A DNA stretch of 64,000 nucleotides from Limanda limanda (Eukaryota > Chordata > Actinopteri > Pleuronectiformes > Pleuronectidae), in assembly GCF_963576545.1 (NCBI RefSeq), contig NC_083648.1, positions 27,781,873 to 27,845,872 on the forward strand. The letters are read 5' to 3'. The notes under the pieces are model-generated. The model saw nothing but the letters and a program-made list of their open reading frames with translations, was not told the DNA's origin and searched no databases. Shown one piece after another: positions 48,671 through 61,812 of this stretch. The position numbers were made by a program, and so were the translations under genes. Every line of letters starts with the position of its first letter. Position 1 is the first letter of the stretch.

Positions 48671-50920
48671 TCGGAGAGACTTGCAAGTAGGCTCTACCCC
48701 CACTAAATGGGGTAGCGCGCATCGATCGGTACCATCCTTGAGCTTCTCCGACTTTCGGAAGGGTTAGGGTTAGGGTTAGGGATGAAAGCACATAGGAGAA
48801 AGAGATATTCTTGAATAACTTTTTTTGTGAAGGTCGGAGAGACTTGCAAGTAGGCTCTACCCCCACTAAATGGGGTAGCGCGCATCGATCGGTACCATCC
48901 TTGAGCTTCTCCGACTTTTGGAAGGGTTAGGGTTAGGGTTAGGGATGAAAGCACATAGGAGAAAGAGATATTCTTGAATAACTTTTTTTGTGAAGGTCGG
49001 AGAGACTTGCAAGTAGGCTCTACCCCCACTAAATGGGGTAGCGCGCATCGATCGGTACCATCCTTGAGCTTCTCCGACTTTCGGAAGGGTTAGGGTTAGG
49101 GTTAGGGATGAAAGCACATAGGAGAAAGAGATATTCTTGAATAACTTTTTTTGTGAAGGTCGGAGAGACTTGCAAGTAGGCTCTACCCCCACTAAATGGG
49201 GTAGCGCGCATCGATCGGTACCATCCTTGAGCTTCTCCGACTTTCGAAAGGGTTAGGGTTAGGGTTAGGGATGAAAGCACATAGGAGAAAGAGATATTCT
49301 TGAATAACTTTTTTTGTGAAGGTCGGAGAGACTTGCAAGTAGGCTCTACCCCCACTAAATGGGGTAGCGCGCATCGATCGGTACCATCCTTGAGCTTCTC
49401 CGACTTTCGGAAGGGTTAGGGTTAGGGTTAGGGATGAAAGCACATAGGAGAAAGAGATATTCTTGAATAACTTTTTTTGTGAAGGTCGGAGAGACTTGGA
49501 AAGTGGTTGCATCTGGACTAATTTGGGTCCTGCGGATCGATTGGTACCATCCCCGAGCTTGTACGACCTTCGGAAGAGGTCGACCGACGAAATTCCCCCA
49601 AATCTGAGGAGATATTCTTGAATAACTTTTTTTGTGAAGGTCGGAGAGACTTGCAAGTAGGCTCTACCCCCACTAAATGGGGTAGCGCGCATCGATCGGT
49701 ACCATCCTTGAGCTTCTCCGACTTTCGGAAGGGTTAGGGTTAGGGTTAGGGATGAAAGCACATAGGAGAAAGAGATATTCTTGAATAACTTTTTTTGTGA
49801 AGGTCGGAGAGACTTGCAAGTAGGCTCTACCCCCACTAAATGGGGTAGCGCGCATCGATCAGTACCATCCTTGAGCTTCTCCGACTTTTGGAAGGGTTAG
49901 GGTTAGGGTTAGGGATGAAAGCACATAGGAGAAAGAGATATTCTTGAATAACTTTTTTTGTGAAGGTCGGAGAGACTTGGAAAGTGGTTGCATCTGGACT
50001 AATTTGGGTCCTGCGGATCGATTGGTACCATCCCCGAGCTTGTACGACCTTCGGAAGAGGTCGACCGACGAAATTCCCCCAAATCTGAGGAGATATTCTT
50101 GAATAACTTTTTTTGTGAAGGTCGGAGAGACTTGCAAGTAGGCTATACCCCCACTAAATGGGGTTGCGCGCATCGATCGGTACCATCCTTGAGCTTCTCC
50201 GACTTTCGGAAGGGATAGGGTTAGGGTTAGGGATGAAAGCACATAGGAGAAAGAGATATTCTTGAATAACTTTTTTTGTGAAGGTCGGAGAGACTTGGAA
50301 AGTGGTTGCATCTGGACTAATTTGGGTCCTGCGGATCGATTGGTACCATCCCCGAGCTTGTACGACCTTCGGAAGAGGTCGACCGACGAAATTCCCCCAA
50401 ATCTGAGGAGATATTCTTGAATAACTTTTTTTGTGAAGGTCGGAGAGACTTGCAAGTAGGCTCTACCCCCACTAAATGGGGTAGCGCGCATCGATCGGTA
50501 CCATCCTTGAGCTTCTCCGACTTTCGGAAGGGTTAGGGTTAGGGTTAGGGATGAAAGCACATAGGAGAAAGAGATATTCTTGAATAACTTTTTTTGTGAA
50601 GGTCGGAGAGACTTGCAAGTAGGCTCTACCCCCACTAAATGGGGTAGCGCACATCGATCAGTACCATCCTTGAGCTTCTCCGACTTTCGGAAGGGTTAGG
50701 GTTAGGGTTAGGGATGAAAGCACATAGGAGAAAGAGATATTCTTGAATAACTTTTTTTGTGAAGGTCGGAGAGACTTGGAAAGTGGTTGCATCTGGACTA
50801 ATTTGGGTCCTGCGGATCGATTGGTACCATCCCCGAGCTTGTACGACCTTCGGAAAAGGTCGACCGACGAAATTCCCCCAAATCTGAGGAGATATTCTTG
50901 AATAACTTTTTTTGTGAAGG
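48671..50920 (+). repeat. A1 plus HOR-13 copy (2087 bp from 48834)
   Basis: Order: A1 / Ae A1 Af A1 B A1 Ag B A2 B A1 Ad Bx. Canonical copy with no private change that I noticed. Confidence 0.86.
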
Positions 50921-52526
50921 TCGGAGAGACTTGCAAGTAGGCTCTACCCCCACTAAATGGGGTAGCGCGCATCGATCGGTACCATCCTTGAGCTTCTCCG
51001 ACTTTTGGAAGGGTTAGGGTTAGGGTTAGGGATGAAAGCACATAGGAGAAAGAGATATTCTTGAATAACTTTTTTTGTGAAGGTCGGAGAGACTTGCAAG
51101 TAGGCTCTACCCCCACTAAATGGGGTAGCGCGCATCGATCGGTACCATCCTTGAGCTTCTCCGACTTTCGGAAGGGTTAGGGTTAGGGTTAGGGATGAAA
51201 GCACATAGGAGAAAGAGATATTCTTGAATAACTTTTTTTGTGAAGGTCGGAGAGACTTGCAAGTAGGCTCTACCCCCACTAAATGGGGTAGCGCGCATCG
51301 ATCGGTACCATCCTTGAGCTTCTCCGACTTTCGAAAGGGTTAGGGTTAGGGTTAGGGATGAAAGCACATAGGAGAAAGAGATATTCTTGAATAACTTTTT
51401 TTGTGAAGGTCGGAGAGACTTGCAAGTAGGCTCTACCCCCACTAAATGGGGTAGCGCGCATCGATCGGTACCATCCTTGAGCTTGTACGACCTTCGGAAG
51501 AGGTCGACCGACGAAATTCCCCCAAATCTGAGGAGATATTCTTGAATAACTTTTTTTGTGAAGGTCGGAGAGACTTGCAAGTAGGCTCTACCCCCACTAA
51601 ATGGGGTAGCGCGCATCGATCGGTACCATCCTTGAGCTTCTCCGACTTTCGGAAGGGTTAGGGTTAGGGTTAGGGATGAAAGCACATAGGAGAAAGAGAT
51701 ATTCTTGAATAACTTTTTTTGTGAAGGTCGGAGAGACTTGCAAGTAGGCTCTACCCCCACTAAATGGCGTAGCGCACATCGATCGGTACCATCCTTGAGC
51801 TTCTCCGACTTTCGGAAGGGTTAGGGTTAGGGTTAGGGATGAAAGCACATAGGAGAAAGAGATATTCTTGAATAACTTTTTTTGTGAAGGTCGGAGAGAC
51901 TTGGAAAGTGGTTGCATCTGGACTAATTTGGGTCCTGCGGATCGATTGGTACCATCCCCGAGCTTGTACGACCTTCGGAAGAGGTCGACCGACGAAATTC
52001 CCCCAAATCTGAGGAGATATTCTTGAATAACTTTTTTTGTGAAGGTCGGAGAGACTTGCAAGTAGGCTATACCCCCACTAAATGGGGTTGCGCGCATCGA
52101 TCGGTACCATCCTTGAGCTTCTCCGACTTTCGGAAGGGATAGGGTTAGGGTTAGGGATGAAAGCACATAGGAGAAAGAGATATTCTTGAATAACTTTTTT
52201 TGTGAAGGTCGGAGAGACTTGGAAAGTGGTTGCATCTGGACTAATTTGGGTCCTGCGGATCGATTGGTACCATCCCCGAGCTTGTACGACCTTCGGAAGA
52301 GGTCGACCGACGAAATTCCCCCAAATCTGAGGAGATATTCTTGAATAACTTTTTTTGTGAAGGTCGGAGAGACTTGCAAGTAGGCTCTACCCCCACTAAA
52401 TGGGGTAGCGCGCATCGATCGGTACCATCCTTGAGCTTCTCCGACTTTCGGAAGGGTTAGGGTTAGGGTTAGGGATGAAAGCACATAGGAGAAAGAGATA
52501 TTCTTGAATAACTTTTTTTGTGAAGG
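50921..52526 (+). repeat. Collapsed HOR-13 variant (1606 bp)
   Basis: Order: Ae A1 Af [A/B chimera] A1 Acm B A2 B A1. It equals the 46747-48833 unit minus 481 bp (A + B + A), which explains both the length and the chimera by one deletion. Acm at 51728 has aatggcgtag. Confidence 0.84.
51410..51564 (+). repeat. A/B chimeric monomer (155 bp)
   Basis: Offsets 1-69 are A-type (hairpin, gatcgg, ccttg) and offsets 76-155 are B-type (gtacgacc, SalI site, B tail). The switch must fall in the six shared bases gagctt at 51479-51484. It is the only such chimera among 399 complete monomers. It lacks the telomeric block and creates the A-Af-X-A context. Confidence 0.95.
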
Positions 52527-54613
52527 TCGGAGAGACTTGCAAGTAGGCTCTACCCCCACTAAATGGGGTAGCGCGCATCGATCGGTACCATCCTTGAGCT
52601 TCTCCGACTTTTGGAAGGGTTAGGGTTAGGGTTAGGGATGAAAGCACATAGGAGAAAGAGATATTCTTGAATAACTTTTTTTGTGAAGGTCGGAGAGACT
52701 TGCAAGTAGGCTCTACCCCCACTAAATGGGGTAGCGCGCATCGATCGGTACCATCCTTGAGCTTCTCCGACTTTCGGAAGGGTTAGGGTTAGGGTTAGGG
52801 ATGAAAGCACATAGGAGAAAGAGATATTCTTGAATAACTTTTTTTGTGAAGGTTGGAGAGACTTGCAAGTAGGCTCTACCCCCACTAAATGGGGTAGCGC
52901 GCATCGATCGGTACCATCCTTGAGCTTCTCCGACTTTCGAAAGGGTTAGGGTTAGGGTTAGGGATGAAAGCACATAGGAGAAAGAGATATTCTTGAATAA
53001 CTTTTTTTGTGAAGGTCGGAGAGACTTGCAAGTAGGCTCTACCCCCACTAAATGGGGTAGCGCGCATCGATCGGTACCATCCTTGAGCTTCTCCGACTTT
53101 CGGAAGGGTTAGGGTTAGGGTTAGGGATGAAAGCACATAGGAGAAAGAGATATTCTTGAATAACTTTTTTTGTGAAGGTCGGAGAGACTTGGAAAGTGGT
53201 TGCATCTGGACTAATTTGGGTCCTGCGGATCGATTGGTACCATCCCCGAGCTTGTACGACCTTCGGAAGAGGTCGACCGACGAAATTCCCCCAAATCTGA
53301 GGAGATATTCTTGAATAACTTTTTTTGTGAAGGTCGGAGAGACTTGCAAGTAGGCTCTACCCCCACTAAATGGGGTAGCGCGCATCGATCGGTACCATCC
53401 TTGAGCTTCTCCGACTTTCGGAAGGGTTAGGGTTAGGGTTAGGGATGAAAGCACATAGGAGAAAGAGATATTCTTGAATAACTTTTTTTGTGAAGGTCGG
53501 AGAGACTTGCAAGTAGGCTCTACCCCCACTAAATGGGGTAGCGCGCATCGATCAGTACCATCCTTGAGCTTCTCCGACTTTTGGAAGGGTTAGGGTTAGG
53601 GTTAGGGATGAAAGCACATTGGAGAAAGAGATATTCTTGAATAACTTTTTTTGTGAAGGTCGGAGAGACTTGGAAAGTGGTTGCATCTGGACTAATTTGG
53701 GTCCTGCGGATCGATTGGTACCATCCCCGAGCTTGTACGACCTTCGGAAGAGGTCGACCGACGAAATTCCCCCAAATCTGAGGAGATATTCTTGAATAAC
53801 TTTTTTTGTGAAGGTCGGAGAGACTTGCAAGTAGGCTATACCCCCACTAAATGGGGTTGCGCGCATCGATCGGTACCATCCTTGAGCTTCTCCGACTTTC
53901 GGAAGGGATAGGGTTAGGGTTAGGGATGAAAGCACATAGGAGAAAGAGATATTCTTGAATAACTTTTTTTGTGAAGGTCGGAGAGACTTGGAAAGTGGTT
54001 GCATCTGGACTAATTTGGGTCCTGCGGATCGATTGGTACCATCCCCGAGCTTGTACGACCTTCGGAAGAGGTCGACCGACGAAATTCCCCCAAATCTGAG
54101 GAGATATTCTTGAATAACTTTTTTTGTGAAGGTCGGAGAGACTTGCAAGTAGGCTCTACCCCCACTAAATGGGGTAGCGCGCATCGATCGGTACCATCCT
54201 TGAGCTTCTCCGACTTTCGGAAGGGTTAGGGTTAGGGTTAGGGATGAAAGCACATAGGAGAAAGAGATATTCTTGAATAACTTTTTTTGTGAAGGTCGGA
54301 GAGACTTGCAAGTAGGCTCTACCCCCACTAAATGGGGTAGCGCACATCGATCAGTACCATCCTTGAGCTTCTCCGACTTTCGGAAGGGTTAGGGTTAGGG
54401 TTAGGGATGAAAGCACATAGGAGAAAGAGATATTCTTGAATAACTTTTTTTGTGAAGGTCGGAGAGACTTGGAAAGTGGTTGCATCTGGACTAATTTGGG
54501 TCCTGCGGATCGATTGGTACCATCCCCGAGCTTGTACGACCTTCGGAAAAGGTCGACCGACGAAATTCCCCCAAATCTGAGGAGATATTCTTGAATAACT
54601 TTTTTTGTGAAGG
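52527..54613 (+). repeat. HOR-13 copy (2087 bp)
   Basis: Order: Ae A1 Afm A1 B A1 Agm B A2 B A1 Ad Bx. Private changes: the Af at 52853 begins ttggag (c2t in the conserved core), and the Ag at 53497 has cacattgg in its spacer. Confidence 0.86.
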
Positions 54614-56700
54614 TCGGAGAGACTTGCAAGTAGGCTCTACCCCCACTAAATGGGGTAGCGCGCATCGATCGGTACTATCCTTGAGCTTCTCCGACTTTTG
54701 GAAGGGTTAGGGTTAGGGTTAGGGATGAAAGCACATAGGAGAAAGAGATATTCTTGAATAACTTTTTTTGTGAAGGTCGGAGAGACTTGCAAGTAGGCTC
54801 TACCCCCACTAAATGGGGTAGCGCGCATCGATCGGTACCATCCTTGAGCTTCTCCGACTTTCGGAAGGGTTAGGGTTAGGGTTAGGGATGAAAGCACATA
54901 GGAGAAAGAGATATTCTTGAATAACTTTTTTTGTGAAGGTCGGAGAGACTTGCAAGTAGGCTCTACCCCCACTAAATGGGGTAGCGCGCATCGATCGGTA
55001 CCATCCTTGAGCTTCTCCGACTTTCGAAAGGGTTAGGGTTAGGGTTAGGGATGAAAGCACATAGGAGAAAGAGATATTCTTGAATAACTTTTTTTGTGAA
55101 GGTCGGAGAGACTTGCAAGTAGGCTCTACCCCCACTAAATGGGGTAGCGCGCATCGATCGGTACCATCCTTGAGCTTCTCCGACTTTCGGAAGGGTTAGG
55201 GTTAGGGTTAGGGATGAAAGCACATAGGAGAAAGAGATATTCTTGAATAACTTTTTTTGTGAAGGTCGGAGAGACTTGGAAAGTGGTTGCATCTGGACTA
55301 ATTTGGGTCCTGCGGATCGATTGGTACCATCCCCGAGCTTGTACGACCTTCGGAAGAGGTCGACCGACGAAATTCCCCCAAATCTGAGGAGATATTCTTG
55401 AATAACTTTTTTTGTGAAGGTCGGAGAGACTTGCAAGTAGGCTCTACCCCCACTAAATGGGGTAGCGCGCATCGATCGGTACCATCCTTGAGCTTCTCCG
55501 ACTTTCGGAAGGGTTAGGGTTAGGGTTAGGGATGAAAGCACATAGGAGAAAGAGATATTCTTGAATAACTTTTTTTGTGAAGGTCGGAGAGACTTGCAAG
55601 TAGGCTCTACCCCCACTAAATGGGGTAGCGCGCATCGATCAGTACCATCCTTGAGCTTCTCCGACTTTTGGAAGGGTTAGGGTTAGGGTTAGGGATGAAA
55701 GCACATAGGAGAAAGAGATATTCTTGAATAACTTTTTTTGTGAAGGTCGGAGAGACTTGGAAAGTGGTTGCATCTGGACTAATTTGGGTCCTGCGGATCG
55801 ATTGGTACCATCCCCGAGCTTGTACGACCTTCGGAAGAGGTCGACCGACGAAATTCCCCCAAATCTGAGGAGATATTCTTGAATAACTTTTTTTGTGAAG
55901 GTCGGAGAGACTTGCAAGTAGGCTATACCCCCACTAAATGGGGTTGCGCGCATCGATCGGTACCATCCTTGAGCTTCTCCGACTTTCGGAAGGGATAGGG
56001 TTAGGGTTAGGGATGAAAGCACATAGGAGAAAGAGATATTCTTGAATAACTTTTTTTGTGAAGGTCGGAGAGACTTGGAAAGTGGTTGCATCTGGACTAA
56101 TTTGGGTCCTGCGGATCGATTGGTACCATCCCCGAGCTTGTACGACCTTCGGAAGAGGTCGACCGACGAAATTCCCCCAAATCTGAGGAGATATTCTTGA
56201 ATAACTTTTTTTGTGAAGGTCGGAGAGACTTGCAAGTAGGCTCTACCCCCACTAAATGGGGTAGCGCGCATCGATCGGTACCATCCTTGAGCTTCTCCGA
56301 CTTTCGGAAGGGTTAGGGTTAGGGTTAGGGATGAAAGCACATAGGAGAAAGAGATATTCTTGAATAACTTTTTTTGTGAAGGTCGGAGAGACTTGCAAGT
56401 AGGCTCTACCCCCACTAAATGGGGTAGCGCACATCGATCAGTACCATCCTTGAGCTTCTCCGACTTTCGGAAGGGTTAGGGTTAGGGTTAGGGATGAAAG
56501 CACATAGGAGAAAGAGATATTCTTGAATAACTTTTTTTGTGAAGGTCGGAGAGACTTGGAAAGTGGTTGCATCTGGACTAATTTGGGTCCTGCGGATCGA
56601 TTGGTACCATCCCCGAGCTTGTACGACCTTCGGAAAAGGTCGACCGACGAAATTCCCCCAAATCTGAGGAGATATTCTTGAATAACTTTTTTTGTGAAGG
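54614..56700 (+). repeat. HOR-13 copy in tandem with the previous one (2087 bp)
   Basis: Order: Aem A1 Af A1 B A1 Ag B A2 B A1 Ad Bx. The Ae at 54614 has ggtactatcc, losing its KpnI site. The private changes of the previous copy are absent. Confidence 0.86.
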
Positions 56701-57980
56701 TCGGAGAGACTTGCAAGTAGGCTATACCCCCACTAAATGGGGTTGCGCGCATCGATCGGTACCATCCTTGAGCTTCTCCGACTTTCGGAAGGGATAGGGT
56801 TAGGGTTAGGGATGAAAGCACATAGGAGAAAGAGATATTCTTGAATAACTTTTTTTGTGAAGGTCGGAGAGACTTGGAAAGTGGTTGCATCTGGACTAAT
56901 TTGGGTCCTGCGGATCGATTGGTACCATCCCCGAGCTTGTACGACCTTCGGAAGAGGTCGACCGACGAAATTCCCCCAAATCTGAGGAGATATTCTTGAA
57001 TAACTTTTTTTGTGAAGGTCGGAGAGACTTGCAAGTAGGCTCTACCCCCACTAAATGGGGTAGCGCGCATCGATCGGTACCATCCTTGAGCTTCTCCGAC
57101 TTTCGGAAGGGTTAGGGTTAGGGTTAGGGATGAAAGCACATAGGAGAAAGAGATATTCTTGAATAACTTTTTTTGTGAAGGTCGGAGAGACTTGCAAGTA
57201 GGCTCTACCCCCACTAAATGGGGTAGCGCACATCGATCGGTACCATCCTTGAGCTTCTCCGACTTTCGGAAGGGTTAGGGTTAGGGTTAGGGATGAAAGC
57301 ACATAGGAGAAAGAGATATTCTTGAATAACTTTTTTTGTGAAGGTCGGAGAGACTTGGAAAGTGGTTGCATCTGGACTAATTTGGGTCCTGCGGATCGAT
57401 TGGTACCATCCCTGAGCTTGAACGACCTTCGGAAGAGGTCGACCGACGAAATTCCCCCAAATCTGAGGAGATATTCTTGAATAACTTTTTTTGTGAAGGT
57501 CGGAGAGACTTGCAAGTAGGCTCTACCCCCACTAAATGGGGTAGCGCGCATCGATCGGTACCATCCTTGAGCTTCTCCGACTTTCGGAAGGGTTAGGGTT
57601 AGGGTTAGGGATGAAAGCACATAGGAGAAAGAGATATTCTTGAATAACTTTTTTTGTGAAGGTCGGAGAGACTTGCAAGTAGGCTCTACCCCCACTAAAT
57701 GGGGTAGCGCACATCGATCGGTACCATCCTTGAGCTTCTCCGACTTTCGGAAGGGTTAGGGTTAGGGTTAGGGATGAAAGCACATAGGAGAAAGAGATAT
57801 TCTTGAATAACTTTTTTTGTGAAGGTCGGAGAGACTTGGAAAGTGGTTGCATCTGGACTAATTTGGGTCCTGCGGATCGATTGGTACCATCCCCGAGCTT
57901 GTACGACCTTCGGAAGAGGTCGACCGACGAAATTCCCCCAAATCTGAGGAGATATTCTTGAATAACTTTTTTTGTGAAGG
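56701..57980 (+). repeat. Transition block A2 B A1 Ac Bg A1 Ac B (1280 bp)
   Basis: Contains the first Bg (57345) and two adjacent 481-bp trimers, A1-Ac-Bg and A1-Ac-B, at 57019 and 57500. Confidence 0.83.
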
Positions 57981-59896
57981 TCGGAGAGACTTGCAAGTAG
58001 GCTCTACCCCCACTAAATGGGGTAGCGCGCATCGATCGGTACCATCCTTGAGCTTCTCCGACTTTCGGAAGGGTTAGGGTTAGGGTTAGGGATGAAAGCA
58101 CATAGGAGAAAGAGATATTCTTGAATAACTTTTTTTGTGAAGGTCGGAGAGACTTGCAAGTAGGCTCTACCCCCACTAAATGGGGTAGCGCGCATCGATC
58201 AGTACCATCCTTGAGCTTCTCCGACTTTTGGAAGGGTTAGGGTTAGGGTTAGGGATGAAAGCACATAGGAGAAAGAGATATTCTTGAATAACTTTTTTTG
58301 TGAAGGTCGGAGAGACTTGGAAAGTGGTTGCATCTGGACTAATTTGGGTCCTGCGGATCGATTGGTACCATCCCCGAGCTTGTACGACCTTCGGAAGAGG
58401 TCGACCGACGAAATTCCCCCAAATCTGAGGAGATATTCTTGAATAACTTTTTTTGTGAAGGTCGGAGAGACTTGCAAGTAGGCTATACCCCCACTAAATG
58501 GGGTTGCGCGCATCGATCGGTACCATCCTTGAGCTTCTCCGACTTTCGGAAGGGATAGGGTTAGGGTTAGGGATGAAAGCACATAGGAGAAAGAGATATT
58601 CTTGAATAACTTTTTTTGTGAAGGTCGGAGAGACTTGGAAAGTGGTTGCATCTGGACTAATTTGGGTCCTGCGGATCGATTGGTACCATCCCTGAGCTTG
58701 AACGACCTTCGGAAGAGGTCGACCGACGAAATTCCCCCAAATCTGAGGAGATATTCTTGAATAACTTTTTTTGTGAAGGTCGGAGAGACTTGCAAGTAGG
58801 CTCTACCCCCACTAAATGGGGTAGCGCGCATCGATCGGTACCATCCTTGAGCTTCTCCGACTTTCGGAAGGGTTAGGGTTAGGGTTAGGGATGAAAGCAC
58901 ATAGGAGAAAGAGATATTCTTGAATAACTTTTTTTGTGAAGGTCGGAGAGACTTGCAAGTAGGCTCTACCCCCACTAAATGGGGTAGCGCACATCGATCA
59001 GTACCATCCTTGAGCTTCTCCGACTTTCGGAAGGGTTAGGGTTAGGGTTAGGGATGAAAGCACATAGGAGAAAGAGATATTCTTGAATAACTTTTTTTGT
59101 GAAGGTCGGAGAGACTTGGAAAGTGGTTGCATCTGGACTAATTTGGGTCCTGCGGATCGATTGGTACCATCCCCGAGCTTGTACGACCTTCGGAAAAGGT
59201 CGACCGACGAAATTCCCCCAAATCTGAGGAGATATTCTTGAATAACTTTTTTTGTGAAGGTCGGAGAGACTTGCAAGTAGGCTATACCCCCACTAAATGG
59301 GGTTGCGCGCATCGATCGGTACCATCCTTGAGCTTCTCCGACTTTCGGAAGGGATAGGGTTAGGGTTAGGGATGAAAGCACATAGGAGAAAGAGATATTC
59401 TTGAATAACTTTTTTTGTGAAGGTCGGAGAGACTTGGAAAGTGGTTGCATCTGGACTAATTTGGGTCCTGCGGATCGATTGGTACCATCCCCGAGCTTGT
59501 ACGACCTTCGGAAGAGGTCGACCGACGAAATTCCCCCAAATCTGAGGAGATATTCTTGAATAACTTTTTTTGTGAAGGTCGGAGAGACTTGCAAGTAGGC
59601 TATACCCCCACTAAATGGGGTTGCGCGCATCGATCGGTACCATCCTTGAGCTTCTCCGACTTTCGGAAGGGATAGGGTTAGGGTTAGGGATGAAAGCACA
59701 TAGGAGAAAGAGATATTCTTGAATAACTTTTTTTGTGAAGGTCGGAGAGACTTGGAAAGTGGTTGCATCTGGACTAATTTGGGTCCTGCGGATCGATTGG
59801 TACCATCCCCGAGCTTGTACGACCTTCGGAAGAGGTCGACCGACGAAATTCCCCCAAATCTGAGGAGATATTCTTGAATAACTTTTTTTGTGAAGG
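57981..59896 (+). repeat. HOR-12 copy 1 (1916 bp)
   Basis: Order: A1 Ag B A2 Bg A1 Ad Bx A2 B A2 B (7 A, 5 B). The doubled A2-B at the end (59261-59896) is unusual. Confidence 0.87.
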
Positions 59897-61812
59897 TCGG
59901 AGAGACTTGCAAGTAGGCTCTACCCCCACTAAATGGGGTAGCGCGCATCGATCGGTACCATCCTTGAGCTTCTCCGACTTTCGGAAGGGTTAGGGTTAGG
60001 GTTAGGGATGAAAGCACATAGGAGAAAGAGATATTCTTGAATAACTTTTTTTGTGAAGGTCGGAGAGACTTGCAAGTAGGCTCTACCCCCACTAAATGGG
60101 GTAGCGCGCATCGATCAGTACCATCCTTGAGCTTCTCCGACTTTTGGAAGGGTTAGGGTTAGGGTTAGGGATGAAAGCACATAGGAGAAAGAGATATTCT
60201 TGAATAACTTTTTTTGTGAAGGTCGGAGAGACTTGGAAAGTGGTTGCATCTGGACTAATTTGGGTCCTGCGGATCGATTGGTACCATCCCCGAGCTTGTA
60301 CGACCTTCGGAAGAGGTCGACCGACGAAATTCCCCCAAATCTGAGGAGATATTCTTGAATAACTTTTTTTGTGAAGGTCGGAGAGACTTGCAAGTAGGCT
60401 ATACCCCCACTAAATGGGGTTGCGCGCATCGATCGGTACCATCCTTGAGCTTCTCCGACTTTCGGAAGGGATAGGGTTAGGGTTAGGGATGAAAGCACAT
60501 AGGAGAAAGAGATATTCTTGAATAACTTTTTTTGTGAAGGTCGGAGAGACTTGGAAAGTGGTTGCATCTGGACTAATTTGGGTCCTGCGGATCGATTGGT
60601 ACCATCCCTGAGCTTGAACGACCTTCGGAAGAGGTCGACCGACGAAATTCCCCCAAATCTGAGGAGATATTCTTGAATAACTTTTTTTGTGAAGGTCGGA
60701 GAGACTTGCAAGTAGGCTCTACCCCCACTAAATGGGGTAGCGCGCATCGATCGGTACCATCCTTGAGCTTCTCCGACTTTCGGAAGGGTTAGGGTTAGGG
60801 TTAGGGATGAAAGCACATAGGAGAAAGAGATATTCTTGAATAACTTTTTTTGTGAAGGTCGGAGAGACTTGCAAGTAGGCTCTACCCCCACTAAATGGGG
60901 TAGCGCACATCGATCAGTACCATCCTTGAGCTTCTCCGACTTTCGGAAGGGTTAGGGTTAGGGTTAGGGATGAAAGCACATAGGAGAAAGAGATATTCTT
61001 GAATAACTTTTTTTGTGAAGGTCGGAGAGACTTGGAAAGTGGTTGCATCTGGACTAATTTGGGTCCTGCGGATCGATTGGTACCATCCCCGAGCTTGTAC
61101 GACCTTCGGAAAAGGTCGACCGACGAAATTCCCCCAAATCTGAGGAGATATTCTTGAATAACTTTTTTTGTGAAGGTCGGAGAGACTTGCAAGTAGGCTA
61201 TACCCCCACTAAATGGGGTTGCGCGCATCGATCGGTACCATCCTTGAGCTTCTCCGACTTTCGGAAGGGATAGGGTTAGGGTTAGGGATGAAAGCACATA
61301 GGAGAAAGAGATATTCTTGAATAACTTTTTTTGTGAAGGTCGGAGAGACTTGGAAAGTGGTTGCATCTGGACTAATTTGGGTCCTGCGGATCGATTGGTA
61401 CCATCCCCGAGCTTGTACGACCTTCGGAAGAGGTCGACCGACGAAATTCCCCCAAATCTGAGGAGATATTCTTGAATAACTTTTTTTGTGAAGGTCGGAG
61501 AGACTTGCAAGTAGGCTATACCCCCACTAAATGGGGTTGCGCGCATCGATCGGTACCATCCTTGAGCTTCTCCGACTTTCGGAAGGGATAGGGTTAGGGT
61601 TAGGGATGAAAGCACATAGGAGAAAGAGATATTCTTGAATAACTTTTTTTGTGAAGGTCGGAGAGACTTGGAAAGTGGTTGCATCTGGACTAATTTGGGT
61701 CCTGCGGATCGATTGGTACCATCCCCGAGCTTGTACGACCTTCGGAAGAGGTCGACCGACGAAATTCCCCCAAATCTGAGGAGATATTCTTGAATAACTT
61801 TTTTTGTGAAGG
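59897..61812 (+). repeat. HOR-12 copy 2 (1916 bp)
   Basis: Same twelve monomers in the same order as copy 1, directly in tandem, with no difference that I noticed by eye. Confidence 0.87.
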
